DNA from: Sphingomonas sp. AR_OL41
Lineage (GTDB): Bacteria; Pseudomonadota; Alphaproteobacteria; Sphingomonadales; Sphingomonadaceae
Assembly: GCF_029911635.1 (NCBI RefSeq)
Contig: NZ_JARYTI010000008.1
Location: forward strand, 62,001-126,000
Reading direction: 5' to 3'
DNA: 64,000 nucleotides
Shown one piece after another: positions 17,558-26,028 of this stretch (positions are counted from its first letter, which is position 1; every line of letters begins with the position of its first letter). A program made the position numbers and the translations under genes. The notes beneath the pieces are model-generated. The model did not search any database and was not told the DNA's origin. It saw only the letters and a list, made by a program, of their open reading frames with translations.

Positions 17558-17664
17558 TATCGTCCTCCCCAACACGGCGGCAATTGGGCCGCGCAAGCGC
17601 CCTCTCCGGGGCGAGGACAAATTCATGGAGAAGGGTGGGGAAGCGAGCATCACCAATGTTCGAT

Positions 17665-17683
17665 GCGTCCGCCTGGCGGACGC
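17665..17683. promoter_or_regulatory. Palindrome, putative IclR operator upstream of TonB receptor
   Basis: GCGTCCGCCTGGCGGACGC is a perfect inverted repeat with 9-bp arms around one base. It resembles the elements at 18850-18872 and 20733-20752 (common core GTCC-N7/8-GGAC). Confidence 0.55.
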
Positions 17684-17782
17684 GAGGAGTCATGCATTAT
17701 TCCGACCGGGTTGATCCTTGAGTCTGCTGCGGCCTCCAGGCAGACTTGGTCGGAGCCCGTGGACATTGCCGAATTGATCGTT

Positions 17783-18754
17783 CTACGATCTCGCTATGGC
17801 GGCATCGAGCCAAGGGCAGTCGATCGTCACCGGCGCACGAACTCCCCGCGCTGCGGCATCCAGCCGCATATTACGCAGTTGCGACCGTTGCGGCTCGGGC
17901 AAATAAAGACGTTCATGTCCCCAAAAGCTCGGTCCATCGAATGTCTCGTGTGGCTCCCAGGTGGCAGGATCAATAACGCGTGCACCCCAACCATATTCGA
18001 CGAAGAAACCAGATGGTGTCTTCGCATAAAATGATGTCATGTAATCGTTGGTGTGTCGACCAAGCGTATAGGCAATCCGGCCATCTTCTAGTTGAGCAAC
18101 GTCATATCCCTGCCCGACATCATCAAGGCTGAACAGCTCGACCATGAAATGGTGAAACGATGCCCGGCCCGACCCCACCATCGCAAAGCTGTGGTGGCGT
18201 CCATTCAGATGGAAGAAATACAGCTTGACCGGAGCCAGACCGAAATCGGTAACGCGAAATCCGAGCAAATCCCGATAAAAGGGAAGCAGTTCGTCCACGT
18301 CGACGACGTTCAATACGACATGTCCCATGCCGAACGGGCCGGTCTTGAAGCCGGTAATCGGTCGTCCTGGCTTAAAGGGATCGGAAGCAATTTCCGGACC
18401 GTGAAACACCTCGATGCGGTTGCCCGCAGGGTCGGTGAACACAATTAACGCAGCAACCCGGCGCTCCTCTGCAAGAAGTCGCCCCCCCCAGCTTACCCGG
18501 ACGCCGGCAGAATCAAGGCGCGCCGCAAGCCGGTCGAGATCGACACGCTGATCGACCTCCCACCCCATAAAGCCCAGGCCATCGCCATCATCTGCACTCA
18601 CCACAAGACGCTGGACGCGGTCGTCCATGCGAAAGCTGCGCAGTTTGGACGTGCGATCAACCGGCTGCATGCCGAGCAAGCCGGTGGCAAATGATCCCCA
18701 GTCATCGAGATCGGTCGAGCGGACGCCGACATATCCAAGCGATTTCAATTCCAT
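17783..18754 (-). CDS. Type I extradiol dioxygenase (BphC/HsaC-like)
   Basis: Ring-cleaving dioxygenase of the vicinal-oxygen-chelate superfamily, 323 aa from the ATG at 18754 (GGAGAGG upstream). It has two modules, as in 2,3-dihydroxybiphenyl dioxygenase. Metal ligands appear as His145 (GMGHVVLNV), His201 or 202 (SFHHFMVE) and Glu253 (FFVEYGWG), with the second-sphere GRHHSFA at 186-192. It would open a catechol between a hydroxylated and an adjacent carbon. It is the second ring-cleavage enzyme of the cluster and probably works with the FAD hydroxylase at 20922-22409. Confidence 0.9.
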   Translation of the reverse strand: MELKSLGYVGVRSTDLDDWGSFATGLLGMQPVDRTSKLRSFRMDDRVQRLVVSADDGDGLGFMGWEVDQRVDLDRLAARLDSAGVRVSWGGRLLAEERRVAALIVFTDPAGNRIEVFHGPEIASDPFKPGRPITGFKTGPFGMGHVVLNVVDVDELLPFYRDLLGFRVTDFGLAPVKLYFFHLNGRHHSFAMVGSGRASFHHFMVELFSLDDVGQGYDVAQLEDGRIAYTLGRHTNDYMTSFYAKTPSGFFVEYGWGARVIDPATWEPHETFDGPSFWGHERLYLPEPQRSQLRNMRLDAAARGVRAPVTIDCPWLDAAIARS

Positions 18755-18849
18755 CGCAGCCTCTCCAAGGATTTGGTCGCGCGAGCCGTAACTCGCATCA
18801 TCAAACGCCCAATTGGATCGTTCAAATCCTGTCTCAAGTCCCGTCACTG

Positions 18850-18872
18850 CACCGTCCGCTGCGTGGACGGTG
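18850..18872. promoter_or_regulatory. Palindrome upstream of extradiol dioxygenase, putative IclR operator
   Basis: Arms CACCGTCC and GGACGGTG (8 bp) flank a 7-base centre, 96 bp upstream of the dioxygenase start. It lacks a following T-run on the minus strand, so it is less likely to be a terminator for the upstream oxidoreductase. The core GTCC-N7-GGAC matches the element at 17665. Confidence 0.45.
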
Positions 18873-18878
18873 GGCGCA

Positions 18879-19859
18879 CTATTGCGGAATTAAGACCAGC
18901 TTTCCGACGTGACCACCTGCTTCCATCCGAGCATGCGCCACAGCAGCGGCGTCGAGCGCAAAGATTTCGGCCACGATCGGAAGAATCGCGCCGGCGGCGA
19001 AATCGCCAAGCCACCGATCAGCGAAACGGCGCGTCATCATCGCCTTTTCCTCCGCGCTGCGGGATTTCATGACGCTGCCGATGATCGACAGTCGTCGGAA
19101 CAGCAATCGATCCAGAAAAAGAGGTGCCTTCCCACGCCCGCCCATCAGCCCCAGTTGAATGAGCCGTCCGCCTTCGCGCAGCGCCATCACATTGCGCTCG
19201 AAATTCGGATGCCCCTGGGTGTCGACAATGAGATCAACCCCCTCACCGTCCGTCGCCTCGATGACAGACGGCAGGAAGTCGTCGCGATAGTCGAAGCCGA
19301 CGTCACCGCCCAATTCGACGACCCGCGGGATCGTACAGTCCCGTGCCGTGAACAGCACACGCCCGCCCAGCGATTTGGTGATCCTGACGCCAGCCAGGCC
19401 GACCCCCCCAGCGGCCCCATGGATTAATACCGTCTCACCCGCCCGCAATCGACCCAGATGGACCAGCGCTTCATCCATGGTAATGAATGCTTCGGGAATT
19501 GCAGCCGCTTGGGCGAAATCCAGCTGGGATGGAATCCTGACAGCCATTGCGGCCGGAATTCGAGCGATCTCCGCATAGCCCCCGCCGCCCACGATTCCCA
19601 TTACCCGATCGCCGATCGAAAACCCCGTGACCTGCGTGCCCAAGGCGATGACCTCGCCAGCGACTTCCAGACCCATGATTCCTGAATCGCCAAAATATTC
19701 GCGACCGTAAGCGCCGCGCCGCTGATTCAGGTCTGCCCGGTTGACCCCAGCGGCCCTTACTCGAACCAGAAGGTCCGCCGGGCGGATGACAGGATCCGCA
19801 ACCTCGCTGATCCGAAGTACATCGGGGCCCCCGAACTCATCAAATGTGATTGCGCGCAT
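18879..19859 (-). CDS. Quinone oxidoreductase-like MDR family enzyme
   Basis: NADPH-dependent medium-chain reductase of the zeta-crystallin/quinone oxidoreductase type, 326 aa from the ATG at 19859. The N-terminus MRAITFDEFGGPDVL and the dinucleotide motif GAAGGVGLAG are typical. The catalytic zinc ligands of alcohol dehydrogenases are absent, as usual for this subgroup. It may reduce a quinone or enone by-product of the hydroxylated aromatics. It sits between the IclR gene and the dioxygenase on the same strand. Confidence 0.85.
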   Translation of the reverse strand: MRAITFDEFGGPDVLRISEVADPVIRPADLLVRVRAAGVNRADLNQRRGAYGREYFGDSGIMGLEVAGEVIALGTQVTGFSIGDRVMGIVGGGGYAEIARIPAAMAVRIPSQLDFAQAAAIPEAFITMDEALVHLGRLRAGETVLIHGAAGGVGLAGVRITKSLGGRVLFTARDCTIPRVVELGGDVGFDYRDDFLPSVIEATDGEGVDLIVDTQGHPNFERNVMALREGGRLIQLGLMGGRGKAPLFLDRLLFRRLSIIGSVMKSRSAEEKAMMTRRFADRWLGDFAAGAILPIVAEIFALDAAAVAHARMEAGGHVGKLVLIPQ

Positions 19860-19951
19860 GATCCCTCTCGCGGGCGGCGCTAACGGACAAAACACAGGCA
19901 ACAAGCATTGATGACGCCGCGTCCGCTCACCGGACAGCGCAACTCACCGCC

Positions 19952-20719
19952 TCACGTCACGTCGATGAGCCGCGCTGACAATCGGTCAGCGAATGCCTTC
20001 ATGGGAAGCTCAAATTCAGCAACCGCGCGATCAAGCGACAAGGCCGATGCGATGAAGATTACCGATGTGCAGCATAGGACCTTGTCATTGATGATCACCG
20101 GCACGGCAACACTTCCGGTTTTGGCGACCAATCCACCTAAGCGTGTATCGAACCCGCGTGCGCGTACGCTCTCGAGCTTCTCCTCCATGGCCATCCGCTC
20201 CAGTCTTGTTCCCTGACCGCCAATATAGGCAGCCGGCATGTCCAGGATCAGGCGGCGTTCTCCCTCCGGGCAGAATGCGAGATAACAACGGCCAGCCGCT
20301 GTTTCGGTGATCGGCAACCGTCGCCCCGACATGCCATAGTCAATCGACATGGTGCTCAACTCGTGTGTCGTCCGGCGAATAACCATCGTCGCTGCTTCAC
20401 AGGTAAACAGCGAAACCGGCCAGACCAGCTGCTCACCGAGCCGAACGAGCTCTTCCCAGGCAGGACCCAGCCAAGCTTCATCGATAAAGCCATCGCTCAA
20501 CGTCCGGACCTGTGCCGACAGCGAATAGCCTCCTGTCGCTGACAGCGAGACAAATCCGAGCCCCACCAAAGTGTCGAGGAGGCGATAGGCAGTGGAGCGG
20601 GGCACATCGATGCTCCGGGCAAGCTCCGTCACGGATGCCCTAGGATTGCTGTTCATTGCCTGCAGCAATCGCAATCCTCGATCGAGGCTGCGTACGGATT
20701 CGGGCGCCTGGCGTGACAT
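19952..20719 (-). CDS. IclR family transcriptional regulator (MhpR-like)
   Basis: Regulator of 255 aa with an N-terminal winged helix (SVRSLDRGLRLLQAM, then SVTELARSIDVPRSTAYRLL) and an IclR effector domain. The stretch from VWPVSLFT to LPITETAAGRCYLAFCPEGER follows the pattern of E. coli MhpR, the activator of 3-hydroxyphenylpropionate catabolism. It is divergent from the FAD hydroxylase/CoA-transferase/FAH/MFS operon and probably controls it and itself through the palindrome at 20733-20752. The inducer is unknown. Confidence 0.88.
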   Translation of the reverse strand: MSRQAPESVRSLDRGLRLLQAMNSNPRASVTELARSIDVPRSTAYRLLDTLVGLGFVSLSATGGYSLSAQVRTLSDGFIDEAWLGPAWEELVRLGEQLVWPVSLFTCEAATMVIRRTTHELSTMSIDYGMSGRRLPITETAAGRCYLAFCPEGERRLILDMPAAYIGGQGTRLERMAMEEKLESVRARGFDTRLGGLVAKTGSVAVPVIINDKVLCCTSVIFIASALSLDRAVAEFELPMKAFADRLSARLIDVT

Positions 20720-20732
20720 GTGGCGACGGTGA

Positions 20733-20752
20733 GCGTCCCGTCAGGCGGACGC
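20733..20752. promoter_or_regulatory. Palindrome in iclR/hydroxylase divergent promoter
   Basis: Arms GCGTCC and GGACGC flank 8 bases, 14 bp upstream of the iclR start. On the reverse strand it reads GCGTCCGCCTGACGGGACGC, which shares GCGTCCGCCTG and the closing GACGC with the TonB-receptor element. Confidence 0.55.
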
Positions 20753-20921
20753 AAGCGCATTTGAGCATTGCTCGCAACGTCAGCACCCCGCAATCCACTT
20801 TCCAAGGCAGCGGAGGTTCCTGTGACCATCGGCTTGCAGGCAGGGGAAGGCTGATGCTGAACAGACTGTTGGGTCGGCCGCTGCTGCTGGGCGATAAATG
20901 CTCAGGATCCTGGAACATCAA

Positions 20922-22409
20922 ATGATCGAAATGAATTTTGACTGCGACGTACTGATCGTCGGCTTGGGACCGGTTGGTGCCGGACTAGCGGCAATGCTCG
21001 GGCAAACCGGTCGCAAGGTTATCGCGGTCGAACCGCAGCTTGACATTTACCCGCTTCCCCGTGCCGCGCATGTAGACCACGAGATTATGCGTGTCTTTCA
21101 GTCACTGGGCATCATTGATGATATTTTGCCGCATGTTCGCGTCGCCCCGAATTACGAATTTCGTAACGCGGCGGGGTTGCCGCTTCTGCGCTTCGAACGC
21201 GAAGGCATCACAGGCATCTCTGGTTGGCCACTAAGCTATAATCTCTACCAGCCTGGCATTGAGGCAGCGCTTCGCAAGCGCTTGACCGATCTTGCCAGCG
21301 TCGAAACTTGGTTCGGCGCAAAGTTCGTCGGCGTGGACATGCAGAGCAACGTCGGTGTTGAGTGCCTTATTGAGCGGGATGGGCGGAGCAAGACGGTACG
21401 TAGCCGTTTTGTCGTCGGATGCGATGGCGCCTGGAGCCCTGTGCGCGAAGCGGCGGGTATCGAGCTCGACGATTATGGGTTTGACGAACCTTGGTTGGTG
21501 CTTGACGCGAGGGTCGCTGACGAAAGCGGCTTTCCGCCGGTAAACCTTCAGCTTTGCGATCCGGCCCGCCCCAACACCTTCGTTCATATGGGCCCCGGTC
21601 GCCTGCGCTGGGAATTCATGCTCAAGCCGGACGAAGATGCTGCGACAATGCTGCAGCCGGCAAATGTAGACCGGCTGCTTGAACCATGGCGGACGCATGG
21701 TCGGATCGACGTTGAGCGCACTGCGGTTTATCGCTTCCATGGTCTTGTCGCGCGCGCATGGCGACACGGCCGGCTTCTAATTGCGGGGGATGCAGCGCAT
21801 CAAATGCCCCCATTCATGGGCCAAGGCCTGTGTTCGGGCCTGCGTGATGCCGCCAATCTCGCCTGGAAGCTCGATCACGCAATCGATACAGACCATCTAG
21901 GCCTGCTCGACAGCTATCAGCAGGAACGCGAGCCGCATGTTCGGTTCGTGATTGAACGTGCGATCGAAATGGGGCGCATCGTTTGCACCCTCGATCCTCG
22001 ACATGCCGCCGCTCGCGATGCGGAATTGCTCAGGAATCTGCGCAGCGGCACATCAATCCAGTTTCCCTCGCTTGTCGGAGTAACAATGCAAGGAAGCCCT
22101 GCCGCTGGCACCATCTTCCCGCAGCCTGTCGACGCATTTGAGGGCCGCCTGGACGATATTGTCGGTCCGGGCGCGTTGCTGTTCCACCTTGCTGCACCAC
22201 CTAAAGTCAGCGTTTCGCATGCCCGGGTCATCGATATCGCCACTGACCTTCCGCTCGAGCTTGGGACCGCGGTCGGTGACTGGCTGCAGAGCTTCGGCGT
22301 CACGGCAGTGCTTGTTCGACCCGACCATTATGTTTTCGGAACGGGCGACGCCACCAGCATCTCCCTTGCGTGGTCCGAGCACTTTGCCAATCTGGAGCTC
22401 GCGGTGTGA
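20922..22409 (+). CDS. FAD-dependent aromatic hydroxylase (MhpA-like)
   Basis: Class A flavoprotein monooxygenase of about 495 aa. It has the FAD motif GLGPVGAGLAAMLGQTGRK near the start, VVGCDGAWSPVREAAG in the middle and LIAGDAAHQMPPFMGQGLCS with GLRDAANLAWKL. The pattern is that of 3-(3-hydroxyphenyl)propionate hydroxylase MhpA. Starts at 20898, 20922 and 20931 are all possible; none has a strong ribosome site, and 20922 gives the best fit to the family N-terminus. Its stop overlaps the CoA-transferase start by 4 bp. Unlike the protein at 9017-11629 it lacks a dioxygenase tail. Confidence 0.9.
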   Translation: MIEMNFDCDVLIVGLGPVGAGLAAMLGQTGRKVIAVEPQLDIYPLPRAAHVDHEIMRVFQSLGIIDDILPHVRVAPNYEFRNAAGLPLLRFEREGITGISGWPLSYNLYQPGIEAALRKRLTDLASVETWFGAKFVGVDMQSNVGVECLIERDGRSKTVRSRFVVGCDGAWSPVREAAGIELDDYGFDEPWLVLDARVADESGFPPVNLQLCDPARPNTFVHMGPGRLRWEFMLKPDEDAATMLQPANVDRLLEPWRTHGRIDVERTAVYRFHGLVARAWRHGRLLIAGDAAHQMPPFMGQGLCSGLRDAANLAWKLDHAIDTDHLGLLDSYQQEREPHVRFVIERAIEMGRIVCTLDPRHAAARDAELLRNLRSGTSIQFPSLVGVTMQGSPAAGTIFPQPVDAFEGRLDDIVGPGALLFHLAAPPKVSVSHARVIDIATDLPLELGTAVGDWLQSFGVTAVLVRPDHYVFGTGDATSISLAWSEHFANLELAV

Positions 22410-23113
22410 TCGATAAGCACGCCAGCGACTTGCGCGAAGCAGTCGAGATGGTTCGCGATGGTGACACCGTCCTGATCGGCGGCTTCGGTGAAGCGGGTAA
22501 CCCAACCGAGTTGATCCACGCGCTGATCGAGCACGGCGCGCGCGGCCTCACCGTCGTCAACAACAATGCCGGGAACGGCGAAATTGGACTGGCCCGCTTG
22601 CTCAAGATGGGCCGGGTCGCGAAGCTCATTTGCTCGTTTCCGCGAGGCTCGCACGGGCACATTTTCGACGCCCTGTATAAGGAAAGGCGGATCGAACTCG
22701 AGCTGGTGCCGCAAGGCACGCTTGCCGAACGACTGCGTGCCGGCGGCGCCGGCATCCCGGCGTTCTTCACACCGACTGCCGCGGGTACGGATCTCGCCAC
22801 CGACAAGGAGGTCCGTGCGTTCGGTGGACGGGACTATGTGCTGGAGCATGCAATTCGCGGCAACGTTGCCTTCATAAAAGCCGAAACCGCCGACCGTTGG
22901 GGAAATTTAACCTACCGCAAAGCGGCACGAAATTTCGGACCGGTCATGGCAATGGCGGCGCAGATCACCGTCGCGCAAGTCCGACAAGTCGTGCCGCTGG
23001 GCACAATCGACCCGGAATGCATCGTAACGCCGTCGATCTTTGTTTCCCGCATCGTCGAAGTTGCCAACCCGATCAGCGAGCGGGATCATCTTGAAGAGGT
23101 CTATGTGGCATGA
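22406..23113 (+). CDS. 3-oxoacid CoA-transferase subunit A
   Basis: Alpha subunit of a family I CoA-transferase, 235 aa from a GTG at 22406 that overlaps the hydroxylase stop (GTGA). The CoA-binding loop reads VLIGGFGEAGNPTELI. Conserved SFPRGSHGH and GTLAERLRAGGAGIPAFFTP follow. With subunit B it would move CoA from succinyl-CoA to a 3-oxoacid such as 3-oxoadipate or acetoacetate. Being inside the operon, it probably activates a product of ring cleavage. Confidence 0.92.
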   Translation: MIDKHASDLREAVEMVRDGDTVLIGGFGEAGNPTELIHALIEHGARGLTVVNNNAGNGEIGLARLLKMGRVAKLICSFPRGSHGHIFDALYKERRIELELVPQGTLAERLRAGGAGIPAFFTPTAAGTDLATDKEVRAFGGRDYVLEHAIRGNVAFIKAETADRWGNLTYRKAARNFGPVMAMAAQITVAQVRQVVPLGTIDPECIVTPSIFVSRIVEVANPISERDHLEEVYVA

Positions 23114-23790
23114 CGGGGTGGACAGTCGATGAAATCGCGGCCCGTGCCGCGCGCGATATTCCGGAAGGTGCGATTGTCAATCTGGGCATCGGCCAGCCAG
23201 AGCGCGTCGCCGATCATCTGCCGCCGGAGCTGGAGATCATCCTGCATAGCGAGAACGGCATTCTCGGCATGGGGCCGCAGCCGCCCAAGGCTGACGAAGA
23301 CATGGAATTGATCAACGCCGGCAAGAAACCGGTAACCCTGCTGGCCGGCGGCGCCTTTTTTCATCACGCCGACAGCTTTGCGATGATCAGAGGCGGGCAC
23401 GTCGACATCTGTTTGCTCGGCGCATTCGAAGTGGCAGCGAACGGCGACTTGGCCAATTGGTCCACGGGTGCCGACGGCGTCCCGGCTGTGGGCGGGGCAA
23501 TGGACCTGGCGGCAGGCGCGGGCAGCGTGCGGGTAATAACGTCTCACACGACGCGCAACGGCGCCCCCAAATTGCTGGAAGCGCTGACACTACCGGCTAC
23601 TGGCCGCCGAATCGTAAAGCGCATCTATACTGATTTAGCCGTGCTTGAACCTCGAGGTGAAGGGTTCGAGCTGATCGAATGCGCACCGGGGATCGACGTG
23701 TCTGCAGTCCGCGCCGCAACCGGTGCGACCGTTTTCGAACGCCCGGGCAATTTCAACACCATGCCGACCCCTGAACGCAAGGAACATTGA
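23110..23790 (+). CDS. 3-oxoacid CoA-transferase subunit B
   Basis: Beta subunit, 226 aa, starting in a 4-bp ATGA overlap with subunit A. It carries NLGIGQPERVADHLP and the catalytic glutamate in HSENGILGMGP, which forms the glutamyl-CoA thioester in this family. It is followed with no gap by the FAH hydrolase, so A, B and FAH are probably made in proportion. Confidence 0.92.
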   Translation: MTGWTVDEIAARAARDIPEGAIVNLGIGQPERVADHLPPELEIILHSENGILGMGPQPPKADEDMELINAGKKPVTLLAGGAFFHHADSFAMIRGGHVDICLLGAFEVAANGDLANWSTGADGVPAVGGAMDLAAGAGSVRVITSHTTRNGAPKLLEALTLPATGRRIVKRIYTDLAVLEPRGEGFELIECAPGIDVSAVRAATGATVFERPGNFNTMPTPERKEH

Positions 23791-24639
23791 ATGAAACTGG
23801 TAAGCTATCTTGTCGGCGGTCAATCTTCCTGGGGAATCTGGTGCGATGACGGAATCATCGATCTGGGCCTGGCGAACAATACGCCCTACCCTACGCTCAA
23901 GGCCGCGCTACCCGACCTTCGTAACATTGCAGATTTCGCGGATGGGTCGGCCACCCATGAGCATGCAGCGGTTACGCTACTGCCGCCCATACCCAACCCG
24001 GGTCGAATTCTGTGCGTTGGCCTGAATTATAAGTCGCACATCGCCGAGACCGGGCGCGAACCACCGACGCACCCCATGCTGTTCCCTCGCTATGCGGACA
24101 CTATTGTGGCCTCCGGACAGCCCTTGATCCGGCCAATCGCTTCGCAGAATTTCGATTTCGAAGGCGAACTTGCATTCGTAATCGGACGCGGTGGAAGGCA
24201 TGTCGCCGCTGCGCAAGCGCTCGATCACGTCGCCGGCTTTGCCTGCTTTAACGATGGATCGATCCGGGATTGGCAACGGCACACGACACAGTTCCTGCCC
24301 GGAAAGAACTTCTGGCGGTCTGGATCATTCGGCCCCTGGCTTGTCACACCTGACGAAACTGGACCGATTGGCGAGCTCGAACTGCAGACCAGACTGAACG
24401 GGGAAACGATGCAGCGGGCGACGCTCGACGACTTGTTGTTCGGCGTACCAGAACTCATCGCCTACCTCTCCACAATCATGCCACTACAGCCAGGAGACGT
24501 CGTCGCGACCGGCACCACAGGCGGTGTCGGCCTATTCAGAACCCCCCCGCTTTGGATGAAGCCGGGCGACATCGTGGAAGTCGAGATCGATCGTCTCGGG
24601 ACTCTGGTCAACACAATCGAAGACGAAAGTTCCCTTTGA
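23791..24639 (+). CDS. FAH family hydrolase (acylpyruvate hydrolase-like)
   Basis: Second FAH-superfamily enzyme of the cluster, 282 aa, starting at the base after the subunit B stop. The metal site shows as FDFEGELAFVIGRGG with the paired glutamates, and FNDGSIRDWQ with the aspartate. CVGLNYKSHIAE is the usual strand ahead of the active site. It would hydrolyse a C-C bond in an acylpyruvate or a similar 2,4-dioxo acid from meta cleavage. It has no close resemblance in its N-terminal part to the enzyme at 8053-9006, so the two probably act on different intermediates. Confidence 0.9.
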   Translation: MKLVSYLVGGQSSWGIWCDDGIIDLGLANNTPYPTLKAALPDLRNIADFADGSATHEHAAVTLLPPIPNPGRILCVGLNYKSHIAETGREPPTHPMLFPRYADTIVASGQPLIRPIASQNFDFEGELAFVIGRGGRHVAAAQALDHVAGFACFNDGSIRDWQRHTTQFLPGKNFWRSGSFGPWLVTPDETGPIGELELQTRLNGETMQRATLDDLLFGVPELIAYLSTIMPLQPGDVVATGTTGGVGLFRTPPLWMKPGDIVEVEIDRLGTLVNTIEDESSL

Positions 24640-24677
24640 GAACGGCTGCGCTTCACTGAACGAAGGGAACGTTTGCG

Positions 24678-25922
24678 ATGAGCGACGAGCGGCTCGACAG
24701 GGGCCGAATGGCTTGGACTGTCGCTATCGGTACAGCAGTCGGCCTGGCAGTTGCGTTTGGGCCAGCGTTCATCGCGACCTTCGGTTTGTACATCAAACCG
24801 ATATCCGCCGAATTTGGTTGGTCGAGGACAAAGGTTAGCGCTATTTATTCGCTCGTCTCCATAATCGGGGCAGCGGGTACGCCCTTCCTTGGGTTCCTAC
24901 TTGATCGACGAGGCTCGCGACAAGTAATCATCGTATCAAGCATTGCGCTGCCCTGCGTTTTGATGCTGTTACCGTTCATTCCACGAAACTATACGTTGTT
25001 TTTACTGGTTGCCGTGGCGGTGGGCCTGGTTTCTATCATCGCATCGCCAACAGCGTATGTCAGTCTTTTGCCCCAGTGGTTCTCCAAGCGTCTGGGCCTG
25101 GCGGTCGCGCTGGCTATGTTTGGGTCAGGCTTTGGGCAATTCGGCCTTGCGCTGATGCATGGAGCGTTGCTTGCTCGTATCCCATGGCGTAGCGCCTGGA
25201 TGGTTATGGCTGCCTTTGTCGCTGTGGTAGGTGTCGGGGCTGCGCTACTTACGGCCCGTGACCGCCCGAGCTTATGCGCGATCCGGCGAGCCGGTCGATC
25301 AGACGATCTGGAGGGGCAATCGCTACTAAGCGCGCTGCGGTCGCCCATATTCTGGACCGCGACGCTCGCTTTCTTTTTCGTACAACTCATCACTGCTGCA
25401 ATGTTGACCCATCTCGCCCCGTTAATGACTGATCGGGGGCTTGGTATTGGCCAAGCCGCCGGGGTCGTTGCAGTTATCGGGCTCTTTTCGCTGGTCGGCC
25501 GAGCGGTGTCGGGAGCGCTCCTCGATCGATCCGGGTTCGGAACGCTCGGTGTGATCCTGTTTCCAATGCAGATGGTCGGCTGTTTGGTTTTTGCCTCCGG
25601 CATGGGCGGGATCGCCCCATATGTCGGCGCTAGCTGCATAGGCCTGGCATATGGTGTCGAGGCAGACATGTTGCCGTGGATGCTTCGGCATGCTTTCGGG
25701 CTGCGGTGTTTTGGACGGCTTTACGGTATTGCTTTTGGGATCGTCCAATTGGGCTCGGTTATGGGCCCGATGGTGATGAGCGTATCGTTCGACGAGTTGG
25801 GAAGCTACAAAATTGGTCTAGCTTGCCTGGCAGTGATTTCATTGGTCGCAACGCTTCTGATCGCAGTGGCCGCGCAGTTTTCGAAGCGTTCAATACCCAT
25901 GGCAGCCCCTGCAGTCGTCTGA
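24678..25922 (+). CDS. MFS transporter (monocarboxylate/oxalate-formate porter-like)
   Basis: Twelve-helix major-facilitator permease of 414 aa in the inner membrane, with AGGGAA ahead of the ATG. The FGPAFIATFGLYIKPISAEF start and FLGFLLDRRGSRQV loop fit the monocarboxylate/OFA branch. It ends the operon begun by the hydroxylase and probably imports the aromatic acid or desulfated substrate. The spacing to the FAH gene is 38 bp. Confidence 0.88.
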   Translation: MSDERLDRGRMAWTVAIGTAVGLAVAFGPAFIATFGLYIKPISAEFGWSRTKVSAIYSLVSIIGAAGTPFLGFLLDRRGSRQVIIVSSIALPCVLMLLPFIPRNYTLFLLVAVAVGLVSIIASPTAYVSLLPQWFSKRLGLAVALAMFGSGFGQFGLALMHGALLARIPWRSAWMVMAAFVAVVGVGAALLTARDRPSLCAIRRAGRSDDLEGQSLLSALRSPIFWTATLAFFFVQLITAAMLTHLAPLMTDRGLGIGQAAGVVAVIGLFSLVGRAVSGALLDRSGFGTLGVILFPMQMVGCLVFASGMGGIAPYVGASCIGLAYGVEADMLPWMLRHAFGLRCFGRLYGIAFGIVQLGSVMGPMVMSVSFDELGSYKIGLACLAVISLVATLLIAVAAQFSKRSIPMAAPAVV

Positions 25923-26028
25923 ATATGATTGGGTGACGCACCCTCAGGTTTCGTCCGGCGGCTGCCGCCCGCGATCAGCGACGCGGCGTTGGAGCTGCGC
26001 CTGCACCACCCAATCCAATTTCCGGCGG

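Noticed and set aside
18850-18872. Interpretation as a terminator of the quinone oxidoreductase gene
   Set aside because: It lies directly after that gene and can form a hairpin, but no T-run follows on the minus strand and its core matches two other promoter palindromes. Kept as a putative operator with low confidence.
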